From UBA4656 sp002405525 (GTDB taxonomy: Bacteria; Pseudomonadota; Gammaproteobacteria; Xanthomonadales; Ahniellaceae), in contig DAIMGT010000020.1 in the NCBI GenBank assembly GCA_036723735.1, positions 1-51,587 on the forward strand: a DNA stretch of 51,587 nt, read 5' to 3'. Of this stretch, positions 40,855 through 49,970 are shown piece by piece; position 1 is the first letter of the stretch, and the number at the start of each line of letters is the position of its first letter. The position numbers and the translations under genes were made by a program. Below the pieces are notes generated by a model. That model had not been told where the DNA came from and did no database searches. It saw only the letters and a list, made by a program, of their open reading frames with translations.

Positions 40855-40874
40855 CGTCTGGTCCGACCCTGGCA

Positions 40875-43370
40875 TCACACCCGCGCCCCCAGCGACTGCG
40901 CCACCCGCAGCAGGTCGGCGAACACGCCGGCGGCGGTGACCTCGGGGCCGGCGCCCGGGCCCTGCACCACCAGCGGGTTGTCGCGGTAGCGGGCGGTGGT
41001 GAACTGCACGATGTTGTCGGTGAGCCGGATATGGGCGAAAGCATGTTCGCCCGGCAGTTCGACCAGGCCCACGGTCGCCGCGCCCGCATGATCGAGCCGC
41101 GCCACGTAACGCAGCACCCGGCCGCGCGCGGCCGCCGCCGCGTGGCGCAGCTTCATCGGTGCGTCCATCAGCGGCAGATGCTGCAGGAACTGCTCGCGCG
41201 TGGCGCCCTGCAGTTCCTCCGGCACCAGGCTTTCGACCTTGACGTCGGACAGCTCCAGGGACAGGCCCATCTCGCGGCCGAGAATCACGAGTTTGCGCGC
41301 CACGTCGGTGCCGCTGAGGTCGTCGCGCGGATCGGGCTCGGTGTAGCCCGCCGTGCGGGCTGCCTCGACCAGGGCCGAAAACGGCTGCGTGCCGTCGTAG
41401 CGATTGAACAGCCAAGCCAGGGTGCCGCTGAGGATGCCCTCCACCGCCAGCACATCGTCGCCGGTGTCGAGCAGGTCGCGCAGGGTGGTGATGATCGGCA
41501 ACCCCGCGCCCACCGTGGCCTCGTAGCGGAAGCGCGCGCCGGACGTCGCGCAGGCATCCCGGATCGCGCGCCAGCGCGCCACCGGGCCGGCGCCGGCCTG
41601 CTTGTTCGGCGTGATGACGTGGATGCGGCGCGCCAGCCACTCCGGGTAGTGGTCGGCGACCTGCGACGACGCCGAGCAGTCGACGATCACCGCGTGCGGC
41701 AGGTGTTCGGCGCCGACATGGTCGGCCAGGCGCGCGAAGTCGGACGGTTCGGCAGCTGCGGCGAGCTGGTCCTTCCATTCGGCGAGATCGAGCGCGGTCT
41801 CCGCGCGCAGCAGGCGCCGGCTGTCGCCGATCGCGCGCACGCGCAGGTCGAGGTTGGCCTCGCGCTTGAGGCGCGCCGCCGCGGCCTGCAACTGGCTGAG
41901 CAGGGCGCGACCGACCTGGCCGGGCCCCACCACGCCGATCGACAGGGTCAACGCGGACAGGTAGAAGGCGGCATGCACCGCGCGCAGTGCGCGCGCCGCC
42001 TGGCGGCCGTCGATCGCCACCGAGATGTTGCGCTCCGAAGCGCCCTGCGCGATCGCGCGCACGTTGATGCCGGAGCGCGCCAGGGCGTCGAACAGCCGCG
42101 CCGCGATGCCGGGCGTGCCCGCCATGCCTTCGCCGACCACCGCCATCACGCTGATCCCGGGCTCGGCGCCGACGCGCTGGATCTGCCCGCGACCGAGTTC
42201 ACGGGCGTAGGCGTCTTCCAGCACCGCGACCGCACGCTGTGCGTGGGCCCCCTCGACCACGCAGCAGATCGAATGCTCGGACGAGCCCTGCGAGATCATC
42301 ACCACCGAGATGCCGGCGCGGTGCAGGGCGGCGAACACGCGCTCGGCAGTGCCCGGCACACCGATCATCCCGGCGCCCTCGACGCTGACCATGGCCAGCC
42401 CGCCGATCGCGGTGATGCCCTTGACCGGCGGGTCCTTGGCCGCGCTGGCGGCGATCAGGCTGCCGGGATGCTCGGGCCTGAAGGTATTGCGGATGCGCAG
42501 CGGGATGTTGCGCGCGATCGCCGGCTGCATGGTCTGCGGATGGATCACCTTGGCGCCGAAGTAGGCCAGCTCGCAGGCCTCGGCGTAGGTCAGTTCGGGT
42601 ACCAGCACGGCTTCGGGCACCAGCCGCGGGTCGGCGCTGAGCACGCCGTCGACGTCGGTCCAGATGTGGACCTCGGCGGCGCCGAACAGCGCGCCGAAGA
42701 TCGCGGCGGAGTAGTCGCTGCCGTTGCGGCCGAGGGTGGTCGCGCGGCCGGCGGCGTCGCGCGCCACGAAGCCGGTGATCACCACCCGCGACCCGGGATG
42801 CGCCGTGCGCCACTGTGCCAGACGCGCGGCGGACTGCTCCCATTCGACCACCGCGCCCAGTTCCTCATGGCGCACGACGAGCACGTCGCGGGCGTCCAGC
42901 ACCTCGCAGCGGTCGCCGAGTTCGCGGAAGTAGGCGCCCAGCAGGACCGCCGAAAAAACCTCGCCGAGTCCGTGGATGTAGGCCAGCGCCTCGGGCGAGG
43001 GCGCGCCGAGCAGGTCCAGCGCGTGCAGCAGGTCGCGCAGGTGGGCGAAGTCGTTCTCCAGTTTCTCCACCGTCGGGCCCTGGTGGCCGCTGAGCAGGGT
43101 CCGCGCCGCCTCGAGGTGCTTGCGCTCGAGATCGAGACAGGCGTTGCTCCAGCCCGGGTCGCGCGCAGCGGCCAGGTCGGCGAGGCGGATCAGCGCGTCG
43201 GTAACGCCGGACATGGCCGACACCACCACCACCTGGACACCGTCGTCCCGCGCCCGCAGGATGTTCGCGACGTGCTTCATGCGCTCGGCCGTGGCCACGC
43301 TGGTGCCGCCGAACTTGTGGGCGACCACGGGACCCTCGCGGGGCGGTTGCTGCGGCGCGCTGTCGCTCAT
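40875..43370 (-). CDS. thrA: Bifunctional aspartate kinase/homoserine dehydrogenase ThrA
   Basis: 831 residues from the ATG at 43370 (AGAGGGA just upstream). The aspartokinase domain begins KFGGTS at 19-24. Two ACT-type regulatory segments follow in the middle (GITAIGGLAMVSVEGAGMIG and the AEPGISVMAVVGEGMAG region). The homoserine dehydrogenase half begins with the nucleotide loop IGVVGPGQVG and has TPNKQAGAG and the YTEPDPRDDLSGTDVARKLVIL signature. It catalyses the first and third steps of the threonine pathway and is normally feedback-inhibited by threonine. It is the first gene of thrABC. I found no threonine-rich leader peptide upstream. Confidence 0.94.
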   Translation of the reverse strand: MSDSAPQQPPREGPVVAHKFGGTSVATAERMKHVANILRARDDGVQVVVVSAMSGVTDALIRLADLAAARDPGWSNACLDLERKHLEAARTLLSGHQGPTVEKLENDFAHLRDLLHALDLLGAPSPEALAYIHGLGEVFSAVLLGAYFRELGDRCEVLDARDVLVVRHEELGAVVEWEQSAARLAQWRTAHPGSRVVITGFVARDAAGRATTLGRNGSDYSAAIFGALFGAAEVHIWTDVDGVLSADPRLVPEAVLVPELTYAEACELAYFGAKVIHPQTMQPAIARNIPLRIRNTFRPEHPGSLIAASAAKDPPVKGITAIGGLAMVSVEGAGMIGVPGTAERVFAALHRAGISVVMISQGSSEHSICCVVEGAHAQRAVAVLEDAYARELGRGQIQRVGAEPGISVMAVVGEGMAGTPGIAARLFDALARSGINVRAIAQGASERNISVAIDGRQAARALRAVHAAFYLSALTLSIGVVGPGQVGRALLSQLQAAAARLKREANLDLRVRAIGDSRRLLRAETALDLAEWKDQLAAAAEPSDFARLADHVGAEHLPHAVIVDCSASSQVADHYPEWLARRIHVITPNKQAGAGPVARWRAIRDACATSGARFRYEATVGAGLPIITTLRDLLDTGDDVLAVEGILSGTLAWLFNRYDGTQPFSALVEAARTAGYTEPDPRDDLSGTDVARKLVILGREMGLSLELSDVKVESLVPEELQGATREQFLQHLPLMDAPMKLRHAAAAARGRVLRYVARLDHAGAATVGLVELPGEHAFAHIRLTDNIVQFTTARYRDNPLVVQGPGAGPEVTAAGVFADLLRVAQSLGARV

Positions 43371-43829
43371 GTGTCCCTCTCCGGGGCGCTGCGGCGGCGG
43401 CGGGCGACCCTCCCTGCCCGCCGGCCGCGGGGCCCGCTGGTTGTTCGGTGCGCGGGCCGCGCGCACCCTGGTGCACCGTGCCCGCGGCGTCGACCCGCAC
43501 CGCGTGCAAAACGGTCGGACCCATCGCCTTGGACTTCACCGCAGTGCAACATGCCATGTCAAGCCGCCGCACGCGGCGCCGACCATCGATGCACCGCCAA
43601 GTAAAGAATGGGGCTCCGCGGGCACCCGACCGCGGCGGTACCGCCCGATCGTGGCGACGCACGGGACGGTCCGCGCGCCGTGGCGTGACCGTCGACCGGC
43701 GACGGGCCGCGGCGTGCGCGCGCTGAAAGCCCGAGCCGATCGAGCGGGCCGGGCCCGCGCCCGGGCAACGCGGCCGCGCGGCGCCATGCCCGCATCGGTC
43801 CTGCCGGCGAGGCCGGCGCAGTACCCCGA
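43371..43829. other. 459-bp region upstream of thrA without a recognisable gene
   Basis: Both strands have open frames because of the GC content, but none resembles a protein. A TTGACA on the minus strand (43557-43562) could be a -35 box for thrA, but no good -10 lies at 16-18 bp. A 16-codon minus-strand frame (MVGAACGGLTWHVALR) is not rich in Thr or Ile, so I do not call an attenuator. Confidence 0.5.
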
Positions 43830-46385
43830 TCAGGCCCCGCCGAGCGCGCGTCGCACCGGCGGGAGCGGCTTGGCAAGGTCGAACAGCAGCACCGCAGCGA
43901 TGCCGGTCGCGGCCGCGCCCAGCGCATGCGCGGGGTCCGGCTGGGCGAAACGGAACAGACCCGCGGCCGCCGGCCACAACATGCAGGCGGCGACGATCGC
44001 CGCCGCCGCGCCGGTCACGATCCAATACACGCGGTGCCCCGCCTCGAACAGGCGCGGCAGGGTGGCGCCGCGCGCGGCGTTGACCCGCACCAGGGCGAGG
44101 TTGCCCGCGGTCAGCGCCAGGAAGGCAAGGCTGCGCTGCACGTCCTCGGCCAGACCGGCGGTCCGCGCGGCGAAGTGGACGGCGAGCACTGCCAGCAGCA
44201 GCAAGCCGCCCTGCGCAAAACCGATCGCGAGCTGCGGCCAGCCCACCAGCGGTTCATCGGGACGGCGCGGCGGGCGCTGCATGATGCCGCGTTCTTCGGG
44301 CTCGTCCTCGAAGGCCACCGAGCAGATCGGGTCGACCACCATCTCGATCAGCACCACGTGCATGGGGAGCAGCACCGGCGGCAGGCCTGCGAGCAGCGGC
44401 AGCAGGGCGAGTCCCGCCACCGGCAGGTGGATGGCGGCGATGTAGATCATCACCTTGCGCAGATTGTCGAAGATGCGCCGACCCAGTCGCACGCCGGCCA
44501 CGATGCGGCCGAAGTCATCGTCGAGCAGGGCGATGGACGCCGCCTCGCGCGCCACGTCGGTGCCGCGCTGCGCCATTGCGATGCCGATGTGCGCAGCCTT
44601 GAGCGCCGGCGCATCGTTGACCCCGTCGCCGGTCATCGCCACGACCTCGCCGTCGGCCTTGAACGCCTCGACCAGTCGCAGCTTCTGCTCGGGTCGGATC
44701 CGGGCGAACACCCGCGTCCGACGCAGCGCCGCGGCCAGCGTCGCCGCATCCATCGCGTCGACCTCGGGCCCGGTCAGCACGCCCCCGGACTCGTCGATCC
44801 CGGCGTCGCGCGCAATGGCGCGCGCGGTGGCCGGGTAGTCGCCGGTGATCATCGCCACTGCGATGCCCGCTGCGCGCGCCTCGGCCACCGCCAGCCGCAC
44901 CGAGGGGCGCAGCGGATCGACGAAGCCCAGCAAACCCTCGAAGCGCAGGCCGGACAGGGCACGCGCGTCGTCGGGCGGCACGCCGGCGGCGAGCTCGCCG
45001 CCGGCGACGGCCAGCACGCGCAGTCCGTCGGCGGCCATGCGTTCGACCCGGGCCAGCAGCGCGGTGCGGCGCGGCGCATCGAAGCCGCACAGTCCGGCGA
45101 CCGCCTCCGGCGCGCCCTTGACCGCCACCACGTGCCGGCCGTTGCCCGCATCCCAGATGCGCGACAGCGCGGGCAGGTCCGCGCTGAGTCCGTACTCGCG
45201 CGCCAGCGGCCAATCGGCGTGCAGGTGTTCCGTCGCCGCCAGGGTGGCACGCCCGAGTTCACCCACCGCGGCGTCCATCGGATCGAGGGCCTGGCGCTTG
45301 GAGGCCAGCACGCCGAACTCCAGCAGGCGATGGAAGGCCTCGGGCAGTTCACGTTCGTCGCCGCACAGGCTCAGCACGGCACCGTCGACCTCGAGCTCGC
45401 GCAGCCGCATGCGGTTCTCGGTCAGCGTGCCGGTCTTGTCGACCGCCAGAACCGAAGCGGCGCCGAGGGTCTCGATCACCGCGCCGCGCCGCGCCAGCAC
45501 GTTGGCCTGCGCCAGCCGCCGGGCGCCGAGCGCCATGAACACCGCCAGCGCCATCGGGAACTCCTCCGGGAGCATCGACATCGCCAGCGCAATGCCGGCC
45601 AGCGCGGCCTCGACCCAGTCGCCGCGCAGGCTGCCATGGATCGCGACGAGCAGCAGGCTCACGCCGATCGCCAGCGCGCCGAACAATCGGACCAGATGGG
45701 CCACCTGGCGCTGCAGCAGGGTTTTCTCCAGCGTGATGGCGGCCAGTGAGGCGCCGATGCGGCCGGCGGCACTGGCCGCGCCGGTGCGCGCAACCTCCAC
45801 CACCCCGTGACCGCGCACCACCAGGGTGCCGCCCCAGGCCCACGGCGCGTCGTCGCCCCCGGGCGCGGCGTCGACGGCGTCGCCGGTCGCGAGAGCGCGC
45901 TTGCGCACCGGCAGGGATTCGCCGGTCAGCAGCGATTCGTCGGCCTCCAGCGCGTCCGCGCGGCGCAGCAGGCCGTCGGCGGCGACACGCTCGCCCTCGC
46001 CCACCAGCAGCAGGTCGCCCGGCACCACCTCGCGCGCCGGGATGCACCGTTCGGCGCCGTCGCGCAACACGCGCGCGCTCGGCGCGCCGAGCGCGCGCAG
46101 CGCCTCCAGCGCACGCTCGCTGCGGTGTTCCTGCGCCACCACCAGACCCACCGCCAGCACGGCGAAGCCGAGCAGCAGCGCGCCCTCCGCCGGGTCGCCC
46201 ACCGCAAGATAGATCGCGGCCGCCAGCAGCAGCAGCAGGAACATCGGCTCGGCCAACACCGAGAGCAGGATGCGCCCGGGCCCGCGGCGCGGCGGTCGCG
46301 GCAGTTCGTTGGGCCCGTGCGCGGCCAGCCGCGCAGCGGCCTCCGCCGCGCCCAACCCGGTGCGCGGCGCGGCCGGATCGCTCAC
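43830..46385 (-). CDS. P-type cation-transporting ATPase (P2-like)
   Basis: 851 residues, GTG start, overlapping the upstream stop by 4 nt (GTGA). The motifs are in order: cation ATPase N-terminal domain, TGES at 154-157, PEEFP in TM4 at 273-277, phosphorylation site DKTGT with Asp316, GDGVNDAP in the P domain, and six C-terminal helices with ICSVAFEDEPEERGIM. The TM4 motif PEEFP is neither the PEGLP of Ca2+/Na+,K+ pumps nor the PEMLP of MgtA-like pumps. The family is therefore P2-like with an unknown ion, and Ca2+ or Mn2+ efflux is only a guess. It is coupled to a universal stress protein gene. Confidence 0.88.
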   Translation of the reverse strand: MSDPAAPRTGLGAAEAAARLAAHGPNELPRPPRRGPGRILLSVLAEPMFLLLLLAAAIYLAVGDPAEGALLLGFAVLAVGLVVAQEHRSERALEALRALGAPSARVLRDGAERCIPAREVVPGDLLLVGEGERVAADGLLRRADALEADESLLTGESLPVRKRALATGDAVDAAPGGDDAPWAWGGTLVVRGHGVVEVARTGAASAAGRIGASLAAITLEKTLLQRQVAHLVRLFGALAIGVSLLLVAIHGSLRGDWVEAALAGIALAMSMLPEEFPMALAVFMALGARRLAQANVLARRGAVIETLGAASVLAVDKTGTLTENRMRLRELEVDGAVLSLCGDERELPEAFHRLLEFGVLASKRQALDPMDAAVGELGRATLAATEHLHADWPLAREYGLSADLPALSRIWDAGNGRHVVAVKGAPEAVAGLCGFDAPRRTALLARVERMAADGLRVLAVAGGELAAGVPPDDARALSGLRFEGLLGFVDPLRPSVRLAVAEARAAGIAVAMITGDYPATARAIARDAGIDESGGVLTGPEVDAMDAATLAAALRRTRVFARIRPEQKLRLVEAFKADGEVVAMTGDGVNDAPALKAAHIGIAMAQRGTDVAREAASIALLDDDFGRIVAGVRLGRRIFDNLRKVMIYIAAIHLPVAGLALLPLLAGLPPVLLPMHVVLIEMVVDPICSVAFEDEPEERGIMQRPPRRPDEPLVGWPQLAIGFAQGGLLLLAVLAVHFAARTAGLAEDVQRSLAFLALTAGNLALVRVNAARGATLPRLFEAGHRVYWIVTGAAAAIVAACMLWPAAAGLFRFAQPDPAHALGAAATGIAAVLLFDLAKPLPPVRRALGGA

Positions 46386-47251
46386 GGCACCAACACGAGG
46401 TCGCCCGGCCAGTGGTAGAGGAGGAACTGCGTCACGCTGCCGAGCAGTCGCTCCTGCGACGCCGGGCCGCGGTGCGCGGCGACGAACAGCACGTCCGGCT
46501 TCGCCTGCCGGCCCCAGTCGAGGATCGCGCTGGCCGCGTGGCCCTCGACCAGCGCCAGCGCCGCGCCCGGGGCCGCCAGCCGTACCTCGCCCAGCGCGCC
46601 CTCGGCGGACGCGCGGGCCCAGTCGCGAACCGCCTCGATGCGCGCCGGGTCCACGCCGTGCAGGCGCAGGCGGCCCTCGTCCGGCACCCGCCAGGCATGC
46701 GCCAGCGTCAGCGCCGCGGCGGGCGCCAGCGCTTGCGCGGCGGCGGCGACGCGCAGGCCCGACGGGTCGGCAGTCACGGCCGCGGCGGCGCGCCGCCAGT
46801 CGGCCGCACCGTCACCGTGGGCCACCAGCACCGGCCGGGCCGCCTCCCGCAGCAGACGCGTCAGCGTGCTGCCGAGCGCGAACTCGCGCAACGCGCCGCG
46901 GCGCGCGGGCGCGGCGACGATCGCCACGGCGTCCCGCCGATCGGCCAGCGCGGCCAGCGCCGGCGCGGCCTCGCCATCGACCAGTTCAGCCTCGAGGGTG
47001 ACGCCCTGCGGCGGCACGGTCGCGGCACAGACCGCCGCCAGCCAGTCCTCGCCAGCCAGCGACGCGGCGGACAGCTCCGGCGCGGCGACCCGCATCGCGC
47101 CGGCGCCGAGCAGGTCGAGCAGCCGGTGTCGGCGCGCATGCGCGAGCACCACGCGGTCGCCGGCGCGGGCGAGCCGGAAAGCGCGGGCCAGCGCCGGGGT
47201 CGCGCATTCACGGTCGCGTGCGGCAACCAGCCAGGTACGGTTTGCGGTCAT
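46382..47251 (-). CDS. Universal stress protein family, two tandem domains
   Basis: 289 residues from the ATG at 47251, with GGAGGAG well placed upstream. Two UspA-like halves are visible: residues 1-145 with VAARDRECATPALARAFRLA and ALREFALGSTLTRLLREAARPVLVAHG, and 150-289 with AAHRGPASQERLLGSVTQFLLYHWPGDLVLVP. The G-2X-G-9X-G(S/T) nucleotide loop is only partly kept in each half. The role is regulatory or stress-protective by family. The 4-nt coupling to the P-type ATPase suggests it regulates or accompanies the pump. Confidence 0.8.
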   Translation of the reverse strand: MTANRTWLVAARDRECATPALARAFRLARAGDRVVLAHARRHRLLDLLGAGAMRVAAPELSAASLAGEDWLAAVCAATVPPQGVTLEAELVDGEAAPALAALADRRDAVAIVAAPARRGALREFALGSTLTRLLREAARPVLVAHGDGAADWRRAAAAVTADPSGLRVAAAAQALAPAAALTLAHAWRVPDEGRLRLHGVDPARIEAVRDWARASAEGALGEVRLAAPGAALALVEGHAASAILDWGRQAKPDVLFVAAHRGPASQERLLGSVTQFLLYHWPGDLVLVP

Positions 47252-47332
47252 CGGGACTCCTCCGGCCGCACAGCGTAGCGCGCCGGCGCGCGGCGCCGCA
47301 TGCCCTCGGTCAATGCCGGCGCGCCGGGGGGG

Positions 47333-47338
47333 TACAAT
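47333..47338 (+). promoter_or_regulatory. Candidate -10 box (TACAAT) for dusA
   Basis: TACAAT ends 8 nt before the dusA ATG, so transcription would begin at or next to the start codon and the mRNA would be leaderless; no Shine-Dalgarno is present. The -35 region (around 47310) is weak. Confidence 0.38.
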
Positions 47339-47346
47339 CGCGAACC

Positions 47347-48342
47347 ATGCAGTCCGCATCCCCCTGGCGCCTGTGCGTCGCCCCGATGATGGATTGGACG
47401 GATCGGCACTGCCGATTCTTCCATCGACGGCTGGCGCCGCATGCGCGCCTCTACACCGAAATGGTGCATGCCCACGCGGTGCTGCGCGGAGACCGCGCAC
47501 GCCTGCTCGAGTTCCACGCCTCGGAGCACCCGGTGGCGCTCCAGCTCGGCGGCAGCGAGCCGCATCTTCTGGCGCAGGCGGCGCGGATCGGTGCCGAGTG
47601 GGGCTACGACGAGATCAACCTCAACGTCGGCTGCCCGTCCGACCGCGTGCAGGCCGGCCGCTTCGGCGCCTGCCTGATGCGCGAGCCGACGCGGGTCGCC
47701 GACTGCGTGGCGGCGATGCGTGCGGCGGTGCCGGCCGCGGTGCCGGTGACCGTGAAGTGCCGCATCGGTGTCGATGATCAGGATGAAGACGCCGCCTTCC
47801 AGCACTTCGTCGACACCGTCGCCGCGACCGGCTGCGCGGTGTTCGTGGTGCATGCGCGCAAGGCGTGGCTCAAGGGCCTGTCGCCAAAGGAGAACCGCGA
47901 GGTGCCACCGCTCAACCCCGCGCGGGTCGCGCGGCTCAAGCGCGAGCGGCCGCACCTCACCGTGGTGCTCAACGGCGGCATCTGCAAGGCGGCCGACGCG
48001 CTCGACCACCTTGGAACCTTCGACGGCGTGATGCTCGGCCGCGCGGCCTACCACGAGCCGTGGATCCTGGCGGAACTGGAGCACGCGTTGTGGCGGACGC
48101 CCCTGCGCGGGCGCCGCGCGGTGCTCGACGACCTCGCACCCTACGCCCACGGCCTGGTCGCCGGCGGCGAGCGCCTCCACCACCTCACCCGCCATCTGGT
48201 CGGCCTGTTCCAGGGCGAGTGCGGCGCGCGCGCGTGGCGCCGGCTGCTCAGCGAGGAAGGCAGCCGCCCCGGCGCGGACTGGACCGTGGTGTTGCGCGCG
48301 CTGGCCGCGATGGCCACCGGCTCCGGTCGCGAGGCGGCATGA
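47347..48342 (+). CDS. dusA: tRNA-dihydrouridine(20/20a) synthase DusA
   Basis: 331 residues. TIM-barrel FMN enzyme with VAPMMDWTDRHCRFF at the N-terminus (DusA type), the catalytic Cys96 in NVGCPSDRVQ, VTVKCRIGVDD and VHARKAWLKGLSPKENR, the latter diagnostic for DusA rather than DusB or DusC. It reduces U20/U20a in the tRNA D-loop with NADPH. Divergent from the stress-protein/ATPase pair and convergent with the channel gene, 37 bp away. Confidence 0.93.
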   Translation: MQSASPWRLCVAPMMDWTDRHCRFFHRRLAPHARLYTEMVHAHAVLRGDRARLLEFHASEHPVALQLGGSEPHLLAQAARIGAEWGYDEINLNVGCPSDRVQAGRFGACLMREPTRVADCVAAMRAAVPAAVPVTVKCRIGVDDQDEDAAFQHFVDTVAATGCAVFVVHARKAWLKGLSPKENREVPPLNPARVARLKRERPHLTVVLNGGICKAADALDHLGTFDGVMLGRAAYHEPWILAELEHALWRTPLRGRRAVLDDLAPYAHGLVAGGERLHHLTRHLVGLFQGECGARAWRRLLSEEGSRPGADWTVVLRALAAMATGSGREAA

Positions 48343-48379
48343 GACGCATCGGAGCGTGTGCCCCATGGGAAACACCGCT

Positions 48380-49204
48380 TCAGCGCGCGCGATCCAGCCG
48401 CTCGCGCAGCTCGCCGACATCACGCCGCAGCGCGCGCAGCTCTTCGAGCAGCAGGCGGCGCTCGGCCTGCGCCTCGGCGGCGTGCGCGCCCTCTTCCGCG
48501 CGCAGGTCCTCCGCCACCTGTTCCTGCATGGCGTTGACCACCACCGCAATGAAAAGATTCAGCACGGTGAAGGTGCTGACGAGGATGAAGGCGAGGAAGA
48601 AGATCCAGGCGAGCGGGGCCTCGACCATCACCTCGCGCGCGATGTCTGCCCAGCCCTCCATGGTCATGATCTGGAACAGCGTGAACAGCGAACCCCCGAG
48701 GCTGCCGAAGTAGTCCGGCGCGATCGCGCCGAACAGCTTGGTGGCCATCACCGCGGCGACATAAAGGACCAGCACCAGCAGCAGCGCGATCGAGCCCATG
48801 CCCGGCAGGGCACCGAGCAGGGCGCCCACCACCCCGCGCATGCTCTTCGACGCCGAAACCAGGCGCAGCACCCGCAAGACCCGCAGCGCACGCAGCACGG
48901 CAAGCGGGCCGGAGGCCGGAACCAGGGCGACGCCGACCACCAGCAGGTCGAACACGCTCCACGGATCGCGGAAGAAGGCACTGCGGTGCGCATAAAGCCG
49001 CAGCAGTAGTTCGACCACGAACACGGCCAGCATGGCGCGGTCGAGGCCGCCCAGCAGCGCGCCGAAGGCGGCCACGGCGCGGGGCGAGGTTTCCAGCCCC
49101 AGCAAGATGGCGTTGAGCACGATCAGGGCGATGATCGTGCGCTGGAATGGGCGGGATTCGACGAGCGCGAGGACGCGCCCGCGCAGGCCGGCGGGTTTGG
49201 ACAT
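48380..49204 (-). CDS. Single-domain voltage-gated cation channel (NaChBac-like)
   Basis: 274 residues from the ATG at 49204. Six membrane helices in the S1-S6 layout. The S4 voltage sensor has four arginines at every third position (105, 108, 111, 114). The pore helix and selectivity filter read TMEGW at 181-185, where NaChBac has LESWAS-type residues. After S6 (LNLFIAVVVNAMQEQV) comes a charged coiled coil, about 224-274, that tetramerises such channels. The Gly in the filter (E-G-W) is characteristic of several proteobacterial channels. Ion choice (Na+ or Ca2+) is not certain from sequence. No clear ribosome binding site. Confidence 0.88.
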   Translation of the reverse strand: MSKPAGLRGRVLALVESRPFQRTIIALIVLNAILLGLETSPRAVAAFGALLGGLDRAMLAVFVVELLLRLYAHRSAFFRDPWSVFDLLVVGVALVPASGPLAVLRALRVLRVLRLVSASKSMRGVVGALLGALPGMGSIALLLVLVLYVAAVMATKLFGAIAPDYFGSLGGSLFTLFQIMTMEGWADIAREVMVEAPLAWIFFLAFILVSTFTVLNLFIAVVVNAMQEQVAEDLRAEEGAHAAEAQAERRLLLEELRALRRDVGELRERLDRAR

Positions 49205-49303
49205 GGGGACGTTGGGTTTTGAAAACGGCTTCGCATGATGCGGGGGGCGCGCGGCGCGCACAAGTCCGGCGTTACCATACGGCCCTCTCCGCCGGAGCCG
49301 ACC

Positions 49304-49945
49304 ATGGCTGCTTCCTGCGTCCTCTACACCGCCCCCGGTGCCGCCGGCTTGTGTGTGCACTGGCTGCTGATCGACGCCGGGATCGCGCACGAATTGCGGC
49401 TGCTCGACCTCGCCGCCGGACAGCACAAGGCACCCGACTACCTCGCACTCAACCCCAACGGCCTGGTGCCCACCCTGGTGATCGACGCCCAGCCGGTCTA
49501 CGACGCCGCGGCCCTGCTGCTGCTGCTCGCCGAGCGCCACCCGGAAGCCGCGCTGCGCCCCGCGCGCGGCAGCCGCGCCGAGGCGCTGTACCTGCAGTGG
49601 ACCCTGCAACTCGCCACCACCCTGATGCCCGCCTTCCGCAACTGGTTCTACCCGCATGAAGCGGCCGGCGAAGAGGCTGCTGCGCGAGCGAAGGAAGTCG
49701 CCCGCCTCCGCATCGAGGCCGCGTTCGACCGCCTCGACGCGCATCTCGCCGCCCACGGTCCGTACGTCTGCGGCGAAGCGATCAGCGCGGTCGACTTCCT
49801 CGCCACCATGCTGATGCGCTGGTCGCGCAACATGCCGAAGCCCGCGACGTCGTGGCCGACGCTGTCGGGCTACATCGCGCGGATGAAGGCGCGACCGTCG
49901 TTCACGGTGCTGTACGAACGCGAGGGATTGACCGAGTGGGCGTAG
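49304..49945 (+). CDS. Glutathione S-transferase
   Basis: 213 residues from the ATG at 49304. The thioredoxin-like N-terminal domain has VLYTAPGAAGLCVHWLLIDAG, LNPNGLVPTLV (cis-Pro glutathione site) and an acidic turn before LLLLAERHPE. The helical C-terminal domain is LRIEAAFDRLDAHLAAHGPYVCGEAISAVDFLATML. The cytosolic bacterial GST fold is clear. The catalytic residue is not certain: Ser or Cys near residues 4-5 may fill it. gshA in the same window supplies the glutathione pathway. It is divergent from the channel gene by 99 bp and followed by the REP array. Confidence 0.87.
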   Translation: MAASCVLYTAPGAAGLCVHWLLIDAGIAHELRLLDLAAGQHKAPDYLALNPNGLVPTLVIDAQPVYDAAALLLLLAERHPEAALRPARGSRAEALYLQWTLQLATTLMPAFRNWFYPHEAAGEEAAARAKEVARLRIEAAFDRLDAHLAAHGPYVCGEAISAVDFLATMLMRWSRNMPKPATSWPTLSGYIARMKARPSFTVLYEREGLTEWA

Positions 49946-49970
49946 GATTGCCCGCAGCGCCCCCGCTATC

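Noticed and set aside
43371..43829. Threonine attenuator upstream of thrA
   Set aside because: No minus-strand leader frame rich in Thr/Ile codons and no terminator hairpin with T-tract were found.
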